From Chloroflexota bacterium (lineage in GTDB: Bacteria; Chloroflexota; Anaerolineae; Promineifilales; Promineifilaceae): a DNA stretch of 64,000 bases. The notes below the pieces were generated by a model. The model was given only the letters and a program-made list of their open reading frames with translations. It did no database searches and had not been told where the DNA came from. Position 1 is the stretch's first letter. Every line of letters starts with the position of its first letter. Of this stretch, positions 8,386 to 17,200 are shown piece after piece. Made by a program: the position numbers and the translations under genes. Location: positions 124,001 to 188,000 of the forward strand of contig JACTMP010000003.1 in assembly GCA_014584575.1 (NCBI GenBank), given 5' to 3'.

Positions 8386-10395
8386 TCACCGCTCCCCCAA
8401 CCCCGTTTGCCGCTCCAGCCGTTCCGAATAGCTGACGATTACGGCCGAGACAACGAAGTAGAGAACAGCGATAAAAAGATACGCTTCGCGGCGCACACCC
8501 AACCATTGTGGCTGCGAGGCGATGGAATTGGCGACGCCCAAAATATCGAGCAAGCCAACAATCGCCACCAGCGTCGTATCCTTAAACAGGCCAATGTATT
8601 GCCCGGTGATGGCCGGGATGACGGTGCGCAGCGCCTGGGGCATGATGATCAGCCGGTATTTGCTAAATGTACTTAAGCCGAGTGAATCGGCTGCTTCATA
8701 TTGCCCACGTGGGATAGCTTGCAAACCGCCGCGCACATTCTCCGCCATATACGCCGCCGAAAAGAAGGCAAAGGCCCACATCACCCGCCACGTTTTCAAA
8801 AATTCCATGCCCGGCGGCAGGAAGATGGGAAATAGGATGATGGAGAGGAAGAGGACGGTAATGAGCGGGATGCCGCGAATAAACTCGATGTAAATGGTGC
8901 AAAAACCGGCGACGACATTCCCTTTCCAGACAGATTGGAAGATGTAGGCAATAAAGGGCAGCGCCAGCGGCCAGTAGGCCAGGATCAGTTCAAAATTATT
9001 GCGCGCTGTGGCTGCCAATTCGGGTGTGCTGGTGACCAACCCCCAAATCATAATGCCAAAGGCAACCGGGTAAGTAACCCAGTTGGGAATACCGCGAATG
9101 GTGCTGCGCCGCCCCAGCGCCAGCAAAATGCCCAGCGGAAAGGAGACAACAATGGCAAAGGCGGTGATGATCAACGTCAGCATAAAACCGCCCCAGTCTA
9201 CGTCTGGGTTCACGGGCACAAATACGGGCTTTTCGCCGGTTTTGAACAGGCCAAAAAAGAGAAATACCAGGTTGATGACGCTGAAAAAGGCCAGGAAGGC
9301 AAAGAAGCCGGCAAACAGGGTGAGCACAAGTCTGCCGAGCCGCACCCACTCGGATTCACCAATGCCCGGCGGAAAGGTGCGGTTGACGTAGCGGTTGGCC
9401 CACCAGAACAGCGCCGCCACCACAATCATGGCCACCAGGGGGATGGCTTCGGCGAAAAATTCATTAACCGTCACCGGCTTTACCCCGGCGAGCAGCACAT
9501 AAAAGATGACGGGAGAGGCCAGCCAGATGTAAGTGAGGGCGCGGCGGATGCGTTTATGTTGGAAGCTGTCGCGGTAAACGACGAAGCTGGCTATGGCCAG
9601 GGTAATGCCAAAGATTCCGGACAACCAAACCCGCCACAGTTCAGCGCGATTGAAGCGGAAGACCATCATGTTGGTCAGGTTGGCCCAGACAGCCCCCCAG
9701 TTGGCGCCGCTAAATTGTACGGAAACGGCATACAGGGCCGGGTTATTGGCGGTGCTGGTGAAACAGACACGGCCGTTTTCGGGATCATCTCGTAGCGTAT
9801 CAAAACAAAACGCGGCGGCCGTCTCGCCCAGCGGGGTCACGATAATGTCCGTCTCCGATAGTTCCGGCGCAAACGCCCATCGCGGGAAACAGGTGGGATC
9901 GCCATTGCGTACCGTGCCGCTTTCCGCATCCAGTGCCCCAATCTGGAAACAAAAGCTGTCGCCTGGCACAGCCACCAGTTGCGCCCGCAAATCGGTGGCA
10001 GGCGTGGTGACAAAACTGGCGGTGGTAATGGCGTAGTTAAACAGGCCAAAAATAGCCGCCAGGATAGCCAGCGCGATGATGAGCGTCAGCTGTACATTGG
10101 TGATGGAGTTGTAAAGATTGTTGCGCAGCCAGAGGGTCACGGCCGTGTGCCGATGAATCAACTCCGCATAGACCGTAATCGCCACGCTAATCGCCCAGGC
10201 CACCAACACCACAATAGTCGTCACGGGCGTCGCCTCCAGGCGCGAATAGGTAAACCGCGCCGTCACCAGCGTCAAAACCAACAACCACAACGCCAGCAGC
10301 CAGCTTCGGGTGATATGGTCGCTCACCCACTGATTCCAGTTGAAGTGGATGTGTCGAAAGCTGAGTTCGCTTGAGAGTTTGCTTATGGTTGCCAT
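8386..10395 (-). CDS. aapM: Amino-acid ABC transporter permease, AapM-like, with enlarged N-terminal half
   Basis: Inner-membrane permease subunit of the amino-acid importer. 669 residues against roughly 380-400 for classical AapM. Residues 30-135 contain three hydrophobic helices. About residues 140-240 form a predicted extracytoplasmic region with four cysteines in F-C-F, T-C-F, F-C-F and V-C-F settings. More helices follow at about 260-345, then the standard permease core from about 385. The ATPase-coupling EAA loop reads GQYEAADSLGLSTFSKYRLIIMPQAL near residue 585, interrupted by no gap. The N-terminal extension is not part of the usual binding-protein-dependent permease fold. No strong ribosome site precedes the ATG at 10393-10395. 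Family is firm; role of the Cys-rich domain unknown. Confidence 0.88.
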   Translation of the reverse strand: MATISKLSSELSFRHIHFNWNQWVSDHITRSWLLALWLLVLTLVTARFTYSRLEATPVTTIVVLVAWAISVAITVYAELIHRHTAVTLWLRNNLYNSITNVQLTLIIALAILAAIFGLFNYAITTASFVTTPATDLRAQLVAVPGDSFCFQIGALDAESGTVRNGDPTCFPRWAFAPELSETDIIVTPLGETAAAFCFDTLRDDPENGRVCFTSTANNPALYAVSVQFSGANWGAVWANLTNMMVFRFNRAELWRVWLSGIFGITLAIASFVVYRDSFQHKRIRRALTYIWLASPVIFYVLLAGVKPVTVNEFFAEAIPLVAMIVVAALFWWANRYVNRTFPPGIGESEWVRLGRLVLTLFAGFFAFLAFFSVINLVFLFFGLFKTGEKPVFVPVNPDVDWGGFMLTLIITAFAIVVSFPLGILLALGRRSTIRGIPNWVTYPVAFGIMIWGLVTSTPELAATARNNFELILAYWPLALPFIAYIFQSVWKGNVVAGFCTIYIEFIRGIPLITVLFLSIILFPIFLPPGMEFLKTWRVMWAFAFFSAAYMAENVRGGLQAIPRGQYEAADSLGLSTFSKYRLIIMPQALRTVIPAITGQYIGLFKDTTLVAIVGLLDILGVANSIASQPQWLGVRREAYLFIAVLYFVVSAVIVSYSERLERQTGLGER

Positions 10396-10401
10396 GCTTT
10401 T

Positions 10402-10483
10402 TCGTAATCCGTGGCCCGTGAATCGTGACCCGTAATCCGTAATCCGTAATCCGAAGACCGATTATCGGTTACCGATCACCGTT
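10402..10483. repeat. Period-7 repeat (TAATCCG type) between aapQ and aapM
   Basis: CGTAATC, CGTGGCC, CGTGAAT, CGTGACC, then CGTAATC three times, and an inverted half (GATTATCGGTTACCGATCACC). Fills the intergenic gap. Confidence 0.7.
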
Positions 10484-12122
10484 CCACCAACTGAATCCGC
10501 CTGTTATACCAGTTCAGGAACAGAGAAATAATGATGCTGAAAGTCAGGTAAGTCAACGCCGTCAGGATGATGGGTTGAATGGAGCGACCAGATTGGTTGC
10601 CAATAATGCTCATCAACCGCCACAAATCGGGGTAGGCTACTGCCAGCGCCAGACTGGAATTTTTCGTCAAATTCAGGTATTGGCTGGTAAGCGGCGGAAT
10701 GATGACTCGCAGCGCCTGGGGCAGCACAATCAGCCGCAGCCGCTGCCCTTCGGAAAGCCCCAACGCCCGCGCCGCCTCGCTTTGCCCTTTGTTCACAGAG
10801 AGGATACCGGCGCGCACAATCTCGGCAATGAACGCGGCCGTGTATACCACCAACCCCACCAGCAGCGCCGTAAATTCCAACGACATACGGCCACCGCCTA
10901 CATAATTAAATCCTTCCAAAGCCGGGATACCCCAGCGCGCCGGCGTCTCACGCAAGGAGACAATCAGGTGGCTGGCGCCATCTTCCAACACATCTCGTTC
11001 AGCGGCCAACGTCGCCTGGGAGGCCACAAAGATGTCACATCGGTGCTCCTCGGCATATGCATCAATAGCCTGGTCGGGCCGGGGGAATCGGCTCACTCTA
11101 TAGGGAATACCGGCCGACCGTAATTGCGCGGTCAAGTTCACTTCCGAAGGCGAATTTTGTACGGCGCATATCAGCAGTGCAGAGGCAGCCACATCATCGG
11201 CGCTCAAACGTCCTCTCTCCACGTACTCATCCAATAACCGGATATTGTCCAGTTGCAGCCGCCGCTCCATCAAAGACTCCAGGTCGCGGAATTCGCGTAC
11301 ACGAACCGCCCTGGATACCATAAAACCTTCATTCTGGGCAGCGCTACTCAAAACCAGCCAACCAATGCCCACTACCACCAGGAAGGAAAGCACACACCAA
11401 AACAACCGGCTGCTGGCCTTACCCGTTTTTTCTTCGCGCGCCCCCAGGTACATCCACAAAAACTGCGCTTGAATCAGGCCCAGGATGATAAAAGCAACCC
11501 ATATGGCAAAAGTGCTCAAGGGAATGAGTTTGGGAAAGTTGATACCGCGCTGGCTGATATAGATAGGCAGGCCAAATGGTTGTAGGGCCGCGTTAACGGC
11601 CGGCAGTTCCAACAGCAGCACTACAAAATAAAGGAAAAATAGCTGCAATAAAAGGGGCGTATTGCGAATGATGTCTATATAGGTTTTGGCAATGTTACGC
11701 ACCAGCCAGTTTGGGGAAAGGCGAGCAATGCCGGTGACGGCGCCCAAGATGGTGGCTAAAATGATGCCGACGAATGAAACCTTGAGGGTGTTTAACAGCC
11801 CGACCAGAATGACTCGCCAGTAAGAGTCGCTGGTGCGGTAGGAGATGACGGATTCGGAGACATCAAATTGCGCTTCCGAAGAGAGGTAGTCAAAGGCGCA
11901 GCGGTATGACCATTGTTCATTGGTGCCATAGAGGCAAATAAACTGTTGGCTGCCCAGGCGGCCCAGATTGGCGGCCACATTGCTGATGAACCAGTAAATA
12001 ACGCTACCCACCACAAACACAAACAGGATTTGCGCCAATACACCCAGGACACGGCCGTCGCGCCAGAATGGTATCCGCTCATGGGTTGTGTACGTTGAGG
12101 GAGGCCGGTGTGAGTCTGCCAT
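10476..12122 (-). CDS. aapQ: Amino-acid ABC transporter permease, AapQ-like, with a binding-protein-lobe-like insert
   Basis: Inner-membrane permease partner of AapM; 548 residues against about 400 in proteobacterial AapQ. First helix about residues 24-46. The core begins near 105 (LVGLLNTLKVSFVGIILATI). The EAA loop GQSEAARALGLSEGQRLRLI is near residue 445, and the C-terminus is RRIQLVER. The region of about residues 265-400 lies in an extracytoplasmic loop. Within it LLICAVQNSPSEVNL ... GIPYRV ... AIDAYAEEHRCDIFVASQATLAAE ... HLIVSL matches, block for block, lobe two of the neighbouring AapJ (TVCVQSGTTTELNL ... GVGIEILVYED ... REAYDSGACDGFTTDKSGLVSQ ... HQILVED). It therefore carries half a substrate-binding domain. 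The start at 12122 lies 7 bases from a perfect hairpin. Confidence 0.9.
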   Translation of the reverse strand: MADSHRPPSTYTTHERIPFWRDGRVLGVLAQILFVFVVGSVIYWFISNVAANLGRLGSQQFICLYGTNEQWSYRCAFDYLSSEAQFDVSESVISYRTSDSYWRVILVGLLNTLKVSFVGIILATILGAVTGIARLSPNWLVRNIAKTYIDIIRNTPLLLQLFFLYFVVLLLELPAVNAALQPFGLPIYISQRGINFPKLIPLSTFAIWVAFIILGLIQAQFLWMYLGAREEKTGKASSRLFWCVLSFLVVVGIGWLVLSSAAQNEGFMVSRAVRVREFRDLESLMERRLQLDNIRLLDEYVERGRLSADDVAASALLICAVQNSPSEVNLTAQLRSAGIPYRVSRFPRPDQAIDAYAEEHRCDIFVASQATLAAERDVLEDGASHLIVSLRETPARWGIPALEGFNYVGGGRMSLEFTALLVGLVVYTAAFIAEIVRAGILSVNKGQSEAARALGLSEGQRLRLIVLPQALRVIIPPLTSQYLNLTKNSSLALAVAYPDLWRLMSIIGNQSGRSIQPIILTALTYLTFSIIISLFLNWYNRRIQLVER

Positions 12123-12129
12123 AAAAGGT

Positions 12130-12163
12130 AAACCTGACAGGTCTCGGCAGACCTGTCAGGTTT
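12130..12163. repeat. Perfect 15-bp hairpin (CTGACAGGTCT family) between aapJ and aapQ
   Basis: AAACCTGACAGGTCT, loop CGGC, then the exact complement. It lies between the binding-protein stop and the permease start, where a stem could protect upstream mRNA and lower permease expression. The same core recurs inside the SARP coding sequence at 14557-14589. Confidence 0.8.
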
Positions 12164-12177
12164 GTTAAGAAGACAAA

Positions 12178-13314
12178 TTACCGGTACGGAAGCGGATACA
12201 GGATGCCGCCATCCGTATACAGGGCATTCAGCCCACGCGGCAAATTAAACGGGGTGTTTGGGCCAAGATTACGCATGTAGATATCTTCATAGTTACCTAC
12301 CTGCTTAACAACCTGGTAACACCAATCATTAGACAGGCCCAGGTTTTGCCCCAGGTCACCCGTCTCGCCGAGCAGATCAGACACAACCGGGTCATCACCG
12401 CCACGCATACTGTCCACATTTGCCTGGTTCACGCCCAGGAATTCGGCGTTGATGGTGCAGTAAACCACCCAGGACATAATATCGTTCCAGTTGTTATCGC
12501 CATGGCGGGTGAGCGGGCCGAGCGGCTCGCGGGACATATCTTCCACCAAAATCTGGTGTGCATTGGGGTCAGCCAGCAAAATTTGCTGCGAAACCAGACC
12601 AGATTTGTCGGTGGTGAAGCCATCACACGCGCCGCTATCATACGCTTCGCGGGTGGCTACCGCATCTTCATACACCAGAATTTCAATGCCCACGCCAATG
12701 GCGTCAAAGTATTGCGCCAGATTCAATTCTGTGGTTGTGCCGGATTGTACACAGACGGTGCCGCCTTCCAGGTCTTCCAGTGTCTCAATGCCGCTGTCTC
12801 GGCGCACCATCATGCCCTGCCCGTCATAGAAGGTAGTGGGGGCAAAGTCAAAACCCAGCGCCGTATCCCGGCTGAACGTCCAGGTGGTGTTGCGGATGAG
12901 TACGTCCACTTCGCCAGATTGCAACGTGGGGAAACGACTGTCACCCGTAGTGGGGGTCACTTCAATCTTGCTGGCGTCGCCCAAAACGGCCGCGGCCAGG
13001 GCATGGCAATAGTCAATATCAAAGCCGGTAAAATCACCGGAAGCCGGGTCCAGATAACCAAACCCAGGCACATTCTGGTTGCCGCCGCACTTCAGCGTAC
13101 CACGATCCCGCACCTGTCTGAGGGTATCGCCACCCTCAGCAACGGTAACGGCCGCCGGCTGCGAGGGAGCCGCTTCCCCGGCTACTTCCACAACACGGGT
13201 CACTTCCACGATTCGGGTCACTTCCACGGTTTGGGTCTCGCCGCCGCCACAGGCGGAAAGCATCAGGCAAAACAGCAGCAGACTAATGATCAAGATAAAG
13301 GGTTTTTTGTTCAT
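12178..13314 (-). CDS. aapJ: Amino-acid ABC transporter substrate-binding lipoprotein, AapJ-like
   Basis: Captures amino acids outside the membrane and delivers them to AapQM. 378 residues. Signal with lipobox LSAC about residues 18-21, then a linker with VEVT repeats (VEVTRIVEVTRVVEV), typical of Chloroflexota lipoproteins. The SBP_bac_3 fold starts at LRQVRDRGTLKCG; GFDIDYCHALAAAV and VDVLIRNTTWTFSRD are the AapJ-type ligand-site blocks. The C-terminal NLGLSNDWCYQVVKQVGNYEDIYMRNLG block is characteristic of the AapJ subgroup rather than short GlnH types. GAAGGAG precedes the ATG by about seven bases. First structural gene of the operon, with an unusual leader upstream (13331-13608). Confidence 0.93.
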   Translation of the reverse strand: MNKKPFILIISLLLFCLMLSACGGGETQTVEVTRIVEVTRVVEVAGEAAPSQPAAVTVAEGGDTLRQVRDRGTLKCGGNQNVPGFGYLDPASGDFTGFDIDYCHALAAAVLGDASKIEVTPTTGDSRFPTLQSGEVDVLIRNTTWTFSRDTALGFDFAPTTFYDGQGMMVRRDSGIETLEDLEGGTVCVQSGTTTELNLAQYFDAIGVGIEILVYEDAVATREAYDSGACDGFTTDKSGLVSQQILLADPNAHQILVEDMSREPLGPLTRHGDNNWNDIMSWVVYCTINAEFLGVNQANVDSMRGGDDPVVSDLLGETGDLGQNLGLSNDWCYQVVKQVGNYEDIYMRNLGPNTPFNLPRGLNALYTDGGILYPLPYR

Positions 13315-13330
13315 GGTTTCTCCTTCGTAA

Positions 13331-13349
13331 ATCGAATTGTCAATTCGAT
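13331..13349. promoter_or_regulatory. Perfect 9-bp inverted repeat in the aapJ leader
   Basis: ATCGAATTG, one base, CAATTCGAT. It sits just upstream of the aapJ ribosome site, where folding would affect translation start. Function inferred. Confidence 0.55.
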
Positions 13350-13370
13350 ACGCGATTTAGCAAATCGCGT
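13350..13370. promoter_or_regulatory. Perfect 9-bp inverted repeat in the aapJ leader
   Basis: ACGCGATTT, loop AGC, AAATCGCGT, directly adjacent to the preceding hairpin. The core GCGATTT-N3-AAATCGC recurs at 24644-24670. It overlaps the end of a 15-codon reading frame on the minus strand. Confidence 0.55.
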
Positions 13371-13404
13371 TACGGTTTTCATACATGGTGGTGTGCCCAC
13401 TCAT
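13357..13404 (-). CDS. Possible 15-residue leader peptide upstream of aapJ
   Basis: ATG at 13402-13404 with GGAGGAG seven bases upstream; reads MSGHTTMYENRNAIC and stops inside the 13350-13370 hairpin. Its ATG overlaps the TGA of another small frame (ATGA). The arrangement resembles a translated leader, but conservation would be needed to trust it. Confidence 0.3.
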   Translation of the reverse strand: MSGHTTMYENRNAIC

Positions 13405-13541
13405 GAAGTCTCCTCCAAAAAAGGTTTAACAAGAGTGTTCGGCTTTGTTAGCCTTGAAACCAGGTTTTCTCTGGCCAAAGCCAATTGGTCACTGTAGAAG
13501 TCTGGTTTGTCCAGCGTGTTTATCAAATGGGGAATTATCAC
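13401..13541 (-). CDS. Possible small protein (about 44-46 residues) with extended Shine-Dalgarno but no normal start
   Basis: The minus strand has AAAAGGAGGTGAT (13537-13549), a near-complete match to the anti-SD. The open frame behind it encodes P-H-L-I-N-T-L-D-K-P-D-F-Y-S and ends K-P-F-L-E-E-T-S before a TGA that overlaps the next small ATG. The only start at a sensible distance is ATT (13533-13535); GTG at 13539 overlaps the ribosome site itself. It could be a real leader cistron, a decayed gene, or chance. No family recognised. Confidence 0.3.
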   Translation of the reverse strand: MIIPHLINTLDKPDFYSDQLALARENLVSRLTKPNTLVKPFLEETS

Positions 13542-13584
13542 CTCCTTTTAGATGCAAGTATTGGTAAATACCTGCAATCTCAGT

Positions 13585-13608
13585 CAGTGGGTACGGCCGT
13601 ACCCACTG
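13585..13608. promoter_or_regulatory. Perfect 24-bp palindrome, candidate operator
   Basis: CAGTGGGTACGG followed by its exact reverse complement; ACGGCCGT is at its centre. It is upstream of the aap leader frames and could bind a dimeric regulator, or be an extended instance of the genome-wide octamer. Confidence 0.45.
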
Positions 13609-13783
13609 AAAACAAAACAACAATCATTTCCAACAAGGTTCAGTTTGATACATAGTGGGTTGTGGTTAGCGTGTTGTGACGCCAGATTGTTCTGAGAAAG
13701 CTAAACCCCGCACCGCCTCTTCCACAACGGGGGGTTCTTTTGCCTAGTATAACCAGCGAGGGAAAATGGTCAAATTCTGGCAA

Positions 13784-13813
13784 AAAAAGCGCCCCTGACC
13801 AGAGGCGCTTTTT
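13784..13813 (-). terminator. Rho-independent terminator
   Basis: AAAAAGCGCC, 10-base loop, GGCGCTTTTT. Read on the minus strand the GC stem is followed by seven T, placing it about 50 bases after the 64-residue gene. It separates that gene from the aap leader. Confidence 0.8.
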
Positions 13814-13862
13814 CCGAATCACCGATTACCGAATATAAACCTGTTGGTTAGGAAACGGCCGT

Positions 13863-14057
13863 TCACCATTCCTCTCCTCTGGCCGACTCTGCCGGCCGTA
13901 CCTGTTGCCGCAGAAAGTCCAGAAGCTGCTCAACGTCCGCAAAAGCGTGCCGTTGGCCGGAATGTGGGTCTTCCACCATTCCCCGCCATACTTCTTCACC
14001 CTCTTGCCAAAAACGCACCAAAAAAGCGCGATAGGTGTGCCGTGTCTCCTCTTGCAT
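13863..14057 (-). CDS. Small conserved-looking protein, 64 residues
   Basis: Starts at 14055-14057 behind AGAGGA. Reads MQEETRHTYRAFLVRFWQEG ... WRGMVEDPHSGQRHAFADVEQLLDFLRQQV. The pattern 'Y-R-A-F-L-V-R-x-W ... W-R-x-x-x-E-D-P-x-x-G-x-R-x-x-F-x-x-x-x-x-L-x-x-F-L' is one I recognise from many small Chloroflexota proteins next to large regulators, with no assigned function. It is soluble and has no signal. A terminator follows. It is divergent from the SARP regulator at 14212. Confidence 0.65.
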   Translation of the reverse strand: MQEETRHTYRAFLVRFWQEGEEVWRGMVEDPHSGQRHAFADVEQLLDFLRQQVRPAESARGEEW

Positions 14058-14150
14058 AGTCCTCTAGTCCTGATTTGCCTGCTACTCCGGGGCCGCGGTT
14101 TATAATCTGATTGGAAGCATACGAGACAAACGATCCCAAAATGATCCCTG

Positions 14151-14204
14151 GAGATCAGAGATTGGAGATTGGAGATTCCATCAATCTCCCAATCTCCAAT
14201 CTCT
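14151..14204. repeat. Period-7 repeat (GAGATTG type), inverted
   Basis: GAGATCA, GAGATTG, GAGATTG, GAGATTC, then CAATCTCCCAATCTCCAATCTC. It fills the immediate upstream region of the SARP gene, in place of a recognisable ribosome site. Confidence 0.7.
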
Positions 14205-14211
14205 AAACTCA

Positions 14212-17200
14212 ATGCCAAATATGGCCGCATTAACCATCGAACTCTTGGGCGGGCTGGAGGTGAAGGTGTACGGCCGTGCCCTCACCACCTTCAAGTCACG
14301 CAAAACCGAAGCCCTGCTGGTCTACCTGGCCTGTGGTGGGCGTGCCCCTGGCCGCGCCTACGGCCGTGACGAACTGGCTGCCTTCCTCTGGGATGACAGC
14401 GACCCCGCCCAGGCGCAGGCCAATCTGCGCAAAACCCTCTCTGAACTGCGCCAATACCTGGATGAATTCCTGCTCGTTGACCGGCAAACCATCGCCCTCA
14501 ACCCCACCGCCGACGTGTGGCTGGATGTGGCCGAGTTTGAAGCCCTGACCGATGTAAAAGCTGACAGGTCTTTCAGACCTGTCAGCTTTGAAAGAGCCAT
14601 TGAACTGTACAAAGGGGATTTTCTGGCCGGCTTCTTCCTGCGCGACAGCTACGCTTTTGACGAATGGGCGGCATTACAACGGGAACGGCTGCGGCTCACG
14701 GCCGTGACCACCCTGGAAACCCTGGCCGCCCACCACCTGCACCACCGCCAATACAGCCGCGGCATCCTCTACGCCACCCACTTGCTGGCCATGGACCCGT
14801 TGCACGAAGCCTCCCACCGCCTGCTCATGCGCCTGCTGGCGCGCAGCGACCAGCGCAGCGCCGCCCTGGCCCAATACACCAGTTGCCAGCAAATTTTAGA
14901 GGCAGAATTAGGCGTCGAACCACAGCGGGAGACAACGGCCGTTTACCACCGCATCCGCCACGCCCCACCACAGCCCATCCACTTCCCCACCCACTTCACC
15001 CCCTTCATTGGCCGCCAGGCAGAACTGGTACAGATCAGCCAACTGCTCGACCGGCCCGACTGCCACCTGCTCACCCTGCTCGGCCTGGGTGGGGTGGGCA
15101 AAACCCGCCTGGCGCTGCAAGCCGCCGCCGACCTGACCAGCGACTACGAACACGGCGTCTACTTCCTTTCCCTGGCGGGCACACTGCCAGACTTTTTCCT
15201 CGCCACCCTGAACAGCCTGCTCAGCGTCCCGGCCACTTCCCAACCACCCCGCCAGCAGCTCCTCGACTTTCTGCGCCCCAAACAATGCCTGCTGGTGCTG
15301 GACAATTTTGAACATTTGCTGGCGCACACGGCCGTACTCCATGACATCTTGCGTGCCGCCCCTCAGGTGCAACTGCTGGTCACTTCCAGAGAACGGCTCA
15401 ACCTGCCCCTGGAAACAATGCTGGAATTGCCTGGGTTAGCCTGGCCGAAGGACAATACAACGCCTGATGAAGCGTTGGCCACTGACGCCGTGCAGCTTTT
15501 TGTGAAGCAGGCGCAGCGCGTCCAGCCGGATTTCAACCTGAACCAGGCAAATGTGGCCGCCGTCGTCCACATTTGTCAGCTTGTCGAAGGGCTGCCGCTG
15601 GGCATTGAACTGGCAGCGGCGGCCAGCCGCGCCTTTTCCCCGGCGCAAATCGCCGCCCAGATTCAGCAGAATCTAGACTTCCTCAGCAGCCGCGCCCGCG
15701 ACCTGCCGCCGCGCCACCGCAGCATCCGCGCCATGTTCAACCATTCCTGGGCGCTGCTGACGGCCCCGGAACAGCAGGCGTTCAGCCAGCTATCGGTCTG
15801 CCGCAATGGGTTTGACGCTGCCGCTGCCAGGGCGATCACCGGCGAGGGCACGGCCGTGCTCCATGCCCTGTTGTCTAAATCCTTGCTGCGCCAGCCCACC
15901 GCCGACCGGTATGACATGCACGAATTGGCGCGCCACTTCGCCGCCGAATGGTTACAACAGGCCGGGCTGGAAGCAGAAACCCGGCAGCGCCACAGCACCC
16001 ACTTCTGCGCCTACGTGCAGGCGCAGGAAACGGCGCTCAATGGCGTGGATGTGCGGCATGGGCTGGCGCAATTGGCCGCCGAACTGGAAAACATCCACGC
16101 CGCCTGGGAATGGGCGACGGCGGAGGGAGAGGGGGAATTGCTGGCAACGGCCGTGACCGGACTCAGCCGTTATCACCTTTACCAGGGGCCATTTGCCGTA
16201 GGCATCCTGCTCATGCAGCAGGCGATTGACGCTCTGTCCGGGCAATCGGCGCCCATCGCCCAATTGAAACTACACCTGGCGCTCAGCAGCCTGCAAAACC
16301 GGCTGGGCAGTTATGACGCCGCCCTAGCCGCCGCCCACACCGCCCTTACTTATGCAACCGACCAGACCGACCCGGCCGACCTGGTAGCCATACACCTGCA
16401 AATAGGGCTGGCTCACTGGCACAAAAGCGAACACCAGGCCGCCCATGACCAGCTTGTTCACACTCTCTCCCTGGCGCAAACATACGGTTTGACGCAGCTA
16501 GAAGCGGAAGCCCACACCAGTCTGGGCCTGGTGCATTATTACCTGGGCGATTTTGCCGCCGCTGCCGCCTGTTATGACCTGGCGCTGCCGCTGCACCGGC
16601 AAACGGGCAACCGCCCCGGCGAGGGGCGCACCCTGCACAATATGGCCATCATCTACCACCACCAGGATGACATTGCCCAGGCCATTGCCCATTACCAGCA
16701 GGGCTTAACCATTTCGCAGGAGGTACAGGATCAGCAGCGCATTGCCTCCGGTTATCTGGCGTTGGGTAATCTGTATCTGATGCAGGGGGAGTATGACCTG
16801 GCGCTTACCCACCTGGAACAGGCGGTTTCCATACGTCACCACATGGGCGACCCACAGTGGGAATGGGAGCAGGTGTATCTGGCGGCAGTGCAGCACCAGA
16901 TGGGAGATTGGGCTGCGGCTGCGCAAACCTACCGGCAGACGATCACGGCCATGCAGGCCCAGGGTGCGCCGCGCAAGGAGGGGTGGGCGCTGGTGGGGCT
17001 GGCGCTGCTGCAACTGCACCAGGGGGAGGCGACCACGGCCGTGCCAAACAGTGACCGCGCCCTCACGTTAGCCCTGGCCCATGACCCACACATCGAAGGG
17101 GCGGCGCTGACGGTGAAGGGGCACGGGATGTTGGCGTTGGGGCGGCTGGATGAGGCCACGGTCGTGTACGAACGGCTGCTGGTATTGCGGCGGCAGTGGG

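Larger units (their letters stand above)
13405..13862. other. Intergenic region upstream of the aap operon
   Basis: Apart from the small frames, this stretch holds an imperfect 10-bp dyad at 13553-13576 (TGCAAGTATT/AATACCTGCA), the 24-bp palindrome at 13585-13608 and the terminator at 13784-13813. No further credible gene. No clear sigma-70 promoter was identified. Confidence 0.5.

Noticed and set aside
12346-13497. Long plus-strand open frame of 383 codons opposite aapJ
   Set aside because: It is the antisense shadow of a well-supported lipoprotein gene, has no ribosome site and no recognisable domain.
13531-13549. ATTATCACCTCCTTTT on the plus strand, resembling the 3' end of 16S rRNA
   Set aside because: No other 16S sequence precedes it. 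It is simply the complement of an extended Shine-Dalgarno on the minus strand.
13705-13738. Possible terminator (AACCCC ... GGGGGGTT with following T-rich bases)
   Set aside because: Stem is short, loop is long, and no plus-strand gene lies upstream to be terminated.
14664-15311. 215-codon plus-strand frame inside the SARP gene
   Set aside because: Pro/Arg-rich out-of-frame translation of the regulator; no motif.
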